Source: Streptosporangium brasiliense (GTDB lineage: Bacteria; Actinomycetota; Actinomycetes; Streptosporangiales; Streptosporangiaceae). Taken from it: a stretch of DNA of 64,000 bases. The position numbers and the translations under genes are program-made. Shown one piece after another: positions 60,249 through 64,000 of the stretch; position 1 is the first letter of the stretch, and each line of letters opens with the position of its first letter. The notes below the pieces were generated by a model. It was not told the origin of the DNA. It did not search any database and saw only the letters and a program-made list of their open reading frames with translations. The DNA lies in assembly GCF_030811595.1 (NCBI RefSeq), contig NZ_JAUSRB010000001.1:62001-126000 (forward strand). The letters are read 5' to 3'.

Positions 60249-61706
60249 CGGCCGTCGCCGGGTGCCGAAGGCCAGTCCGGCGGCCAGGCACACCAGCGGC
60301 AGGGCGGGCACCACGTAGCGGTGGTCGAAGGCGGCGATGAAGGGCGGCAGGACCAGCAGCACGGTGCCGGCGGCCCACGGCATCAGCACGGCGCCGCCGA
60401 GGTCCCGCAGGCGGAGCAGGACGCCGGCGAGGCCGGCCAGCAGGATCGCGGCGAGGAACGGGCCGCGCAGGAAGCCGTGCTCCTGGTAGGCGCGCAGCCA
60501 GCCGGCATAGGGCTCGACCAGGGAGGGCGCGCCGGAGACGCCCTGGTAGGCCGTGGTCACCTCCTCGGCGGTCCTCCCCTGGGAGGCGGTCCCCTTGGGG
60601 AAGGGCCGGGCCGTGTCGGGGAAGACGTAGGCGCTCTGCGGGCCGGGGGTCGGATAGACCCGGCGGGTCCAGTCGAAGATGTGGGCCACGTCGGTCAGGC
60701 CCGCCCGGAGGAAGTCCAGGGGCTGCGCCTTGATGGCCTGGACGGCGAAGTCGCCGGCGAGCCTGTCGCGCTCGGCCCAGCTGCCCTTGACCTTGTTGAG
60801 CGGTGATGCGCCGTCCCAGATGTATACGGGTGGGGGTTTGCGCTCGCTCACCGGGCCGGGGAGGCAGAGCGCGGCCTCCGGCCCGGCGGGCTTGATCTTC
60901 GCGCAGTCGGCGAAGGTCGCCGTGCGCGCCCACAGGAAGGCGTTGCCCCGGGTGAGCCCGTAGTCGCCGTGCTCGGACCTGAACCAGGTGGCGTAGGCGC
61001 CCAGGCCGATCGCGGCGGCCAGCGCGGTGGCGGTGACCGCCTTCCAGCCGGCGCGGCCGATCACCAGGCAGACCAGCACCACGGCGGTCAGCGGCAGCCC
61101 CATCGTCCGGGTGACGGTCGCCGCGGCCAGCAGGGCCCCGGCGAGGAGGGCGGCCCACACCGGCGGCCGGCGCCGCCACAGCAGCAGCGTGACCGCCAGG
61201 ACCGCCAGGAACTCCATCAGCAGGTCGGCCATGACGAGGTGTTCGAGCTGGACCTGGTGGACGTCCAGCAGCACCGGCAGCGCGGCGAGCGTCGCCCCCC
61301 ATCCCGGCAGGCCGCCCAGCCGGCGCAGCAGGAGATAGACGCAGACGGCCATGGTCAGGCCGAGCAGGTGCTGGAGCACGACCACGGCCTGGACGCTCGA
61401 CAGTGGCTGCAGCGTCCACAGCAGCAGGGAGTAGCCCGAGGGGCGCGACTCCATGGGGCGGGGGTCGAGTCCGGCGTTGAGGTAGACGAAGGAGTCGGCC
61501 CAGAACCACAGGGCCGGCCGGTAGCCGAGCACGGCCAGGACCCTGAGCCCGGCGCCGGCCAGCAGGGCGGCCAGGAAGAGCCCGTGGGCGCCGGAGAGGC
61601 GGAGGAAACGGCTCGCCGGACGTTCTCCCGCTGGCACCAGGACCTCCCGAGTCTCCGAGGCAGGCGGGCTCCATGACAGGAGCCACCGTGACGAGCCACC
61701 CAGCAT
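59937..61706 (-). CDS. polytopic membrane protein, GT-C/GT39-like glycosyltransferase
   Basis: Encodes up to 589 residues. Ten or more transmembrane helices and an early extracytoplasmic loop with an Asp ([13 protein letters not shown]) resemble GT-C fold mannosyl/arabinosyl transferases that use lipid-linked sugars. The membrane part ends near residue ~487 (about 60245). The remaining ~103 codons are antisense to the AmaP-like gene and look non-functional, so a real stop may have been lost. ATG 61706 lies in a short divergent promoter shared with the hydrolase gene. Confidence 0.72.
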   Translation of the reverse strand: MLGGSSRWLLSWSPPASETREVLVPAGERPASRFLRLSGAHGLFLAALLAGAGLRVLAVLGYRPALWFWADSFVYLNAGLDPRPMESRPSGYSLLLWTLQPLSSVQAVVVLQHLLGLTMAVCVYLLLRRLGGLPGWGATLAALPVLLDVHQVQLEHLVMADLLMEFLAVLAVTLLLWRRRPPVWAALLAGALLAAATVTRTMGLPLTAVVLVCLVIGRAGWKAVTATALAAAIGLGAYATWFRSEHGDYGLTRGNAFLWARTATFADCAKIKPAGPEAALCLPGPVSERKPPPVYIWDGASPLNKVKGSWAERDRLAGDFAVQAIKAQPLDFLRAGLTDVAHIFDWTRRVYPTPGPQSAYVFPDTARPFPKGTASQGRTAEEVTTAYQGVSGAPSLVEPYAGWLRAYQEHGFLRGPFLAAILLAGLAGVLLRLRDLGGAVLMPWAAGTVLLVLPPFIAAFDHRYVVPALPLVCLAAGLAFGTRRRPSAAPDVQTDGGPEPVVADRPADLADGVLVQPRHEFGDVRLWPAADPDPQPVARHRPDMDAPEPFDFFKRNPQHRDPAARPAPPAPPAHGAQQPPDRQQRQHHQ

Positions 61707-61735
61707 AGGTGCGAGACGGGGCGATCCCGTACGAG

Positions 61736-62249
61736 ATGATGAAGCCCGTGCCGATCGACCTGTTCACCCGAGAAGTCGAGGGGTCCGCGGAGCGGACCCT
61801 GCTGGTCGTCCACGGCGGGCCGGACTGGGACCACAGCTACCTGGTGGAGCCGCTGATCCGGCTGGCCGGCCGGCACCGCCTGGTCTTTCCCGACCTGCGG
61901 GGATGCGGGCGCTCGCCGAAGGGCGATCTGGAGTACACGCCGGACGCGATCGTGGCCGACCTGCTCGCCCTGATCGGCGGCTCGGCCGTCGACGTCCTGG
62001 GCTTCTCGTACGGCGGGCTGCCCTCGCCGCGCCTTCCGGACGGCCCGCGGCGCCTGGCGGCGCTGGGCGTGCCGATGCTGCTCCTGCACGGCCGCCAGGA
62101 CATGGTCTTCCCGGCCGCGCTCGCCGCGCGGGCGGAGAGGCTGATCCCCTCGGCCACCGCGCGCGTGCTGGAGGAGGCCGGGCACATGGCCCACATCGAC
62201 CAGCCGGACCGGTGGCTGGCGGAGGTGCAGGGTTTCCTGGACGGCCGGT

Positions 62250-62263
<14 letters not shown>
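61736..62263 (+). CDS. alpha/beta hydrolase lacking the cap region
   Basis: Encodes 175 residues. HGGP oxyanion region, nucleophile Ser in GFSYGG, acid Asp in HGRQDMVFP and His in GHMAHID are all present, as in proline iminopeptidase-like hydrolases of 270-300 residues. The segment between nucleophile and acid is only ~30 residues, so the cap and part of the core are missing. It may be a decayed gene with an in-frame deletion or a minimal esterase. The 3' end overlaps sdaA by 14 bases. Confidence 0.7.
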
Positions 62264-63626
<1,363 letters not shown>

Positions 63627-63650
63627 TGATCTGGTCCTTGCCTTCACATC

Positions 63651-63690
63651 GCCGTGACCACGCGCACCCGGTGGTGCGCGTGATCACGGC
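63651..63690. terminator. stem-loop between gcvH and sdaA
   Basis: A 17-bp stem with one mismatch (63651-63667 with 63674-63690) closes CCGGTG. It may terminate or attenuate gcvH transcription before sdaA. Confidence 0.75.
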
Positions 63691-63705
63691 GCAAGAGGAG
63701 AAATT

Positions 63706-64000
63706 TCAGGACTCACCCGAGGTGAGCGCGGCGTACTCCTCGGCGGACAGCAGGTCGTCGGCGTCGCCCTCAAGACGGACGCGGAACAGCCAGCCATCAC
63801 CGTAGGAGTCACTGTTGACCAGGGACGGGTCGTCCACGACGGCCTGGTTGACCTCGACGATCTCACCGCCCACCGGCGCGAAGATGTCGCTCACCGACTT
63901 GGTCGACTCGACCTCGCCGACGGCCTCGCCGGCGGCGACCGTCGCCCCGACCTCGGGGACCTGCACGTAGACAACGTCGCCCAGTGCCTCGGCGGCGTAG
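63706..64000 (-). CDS. gcvH: glycine cleavage system H protein, 5' end outside the window
   Basis: The visible C-terminal 97 or so residues carry the lipoyl-lysine site VESTKSVSD and the end [12 protein letters not shown] protein shuttles the aminomethyl group between P, T and L proteins of glycine cleavage. The start lies beyond base 64000; the frame reads [15 protein letters not shown] at the edge. Confidence 0.95.
   Translation of the reverse strand, partial: YAAEALGDVVYVQVPEVGATVAAGEAVGEVESTKSVSDIFAPVGGEIVEVNQAVVDDPSLVNSDSYGDGWLFRVRLEGDADDLLSAEEYAALTSGES

Noticed and set aside
63627..63705. Glycine riboswitch in the gcvH-sdaA gap
   Set aside because: Only one hairpin is present and the gap is too short; a gcv riboswitch would lie upstream of the operon, outside the window.

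Overview
The window is very GC-rich DNA with strong G/C preference at third codon positions. Its gene content is typical of a filamentous high-GC actinomycete: a Scy/FilP-like coiled-coil protein, an actinobacterial cysteine synthesis block (mec, cysO, cysM), DUF3039, DUF3618 and DUF6286 proteins, and many secreted or regulatory genes. I infer an actinomycete of the Streptosporangiales or a close relative; the sequence alone does not fix the genus. Many genes start 6 to 8 bases after a YANNNT -10 box with no useful ribosome binding site, so leaderless transcripts appear common.

Layout. 0-12.6 kb: polar-growth coiled-coil gene, methylmalonyl-CoA epimerase, thiolase, MeaB GTPase, two membrane proteins, a MarR regulator, an acyl-CoA mutase whose active-site residues fit isobutyryl-CoA rather than methylmalonyl-CoA, a CnoX/YbbN-like thioredoxin-TPR protein, a cytidylate-kinase-like protein and malic enzyme. 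Together these are short-chain acyl-CoA and C3/C4 metabolism. 12.6-29.2 kb: a giant secreted M4-M28-P-domain protease with a neighbouring LysR gene, AlgH/YqgE, a TetR/MFS efflux pair with a clear operator, a secreted GH5 glycosidase, DUF3039, a secreted M43 protease, a second MFS pump, a repeat-rich anchored protein and an SF2 helicase.

29.3-40.9 kb: a housekeeping block whose order matches my recollection of the Mycobacterium tuberculosis Rv1330c-Rv1341 region: pncA, pncB, clpS, DUF2017, mec, cysO, cysM, (insert of DUF3352, PRC-barrel and thioesterase genes), murI, an Rv1339-like hydrolase, rph, rdgB. It covers NAD salvage, N-end-rule proteolysis, CysO-dependent cysteine synthesis, a cell-wall precursor, and RNA/nucleotide quality control. 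A 45-codon leaderless reading frame ending in Cys-Arg lies in front of cysO, and CysO carries two residues after its diglycine.

41-55.8 kb: a membrane molybdopterin oxidoreductase, an FMN reductase and a MarR gene sharing a 20-bp operator, a Tat-type amine oxidase, an APC permease, a predicted papain-fold toxin with an overlapping immunity-type gene, a two-component system next to a MacB/FtsX-type ABC exporter, and a methyltransferase.

55.8-64 kb: the most unusual locus, in which an HNH endonuclease frame runs without a stop into a tRNA gene and on into a ribbon-helix-helix (MazE-like) antitoxin frame, with a 12-bp inverted repeat around the HNH start. It is followed by bcp, DUF3618, a PLP aldolase/deaminase, two DUF6286/AmaP-type envelope proteins, a membrane glycosyltransferase-like protein, a shortened alpha/beta hydrolase, sdaA and the 3' part of gcvH, which is cut by the window end. 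Intergenic spaces hold several short tandem arrays (17, 21, 22, 36 and about 40 bp units) and many perfect convergent terminator hairpins.
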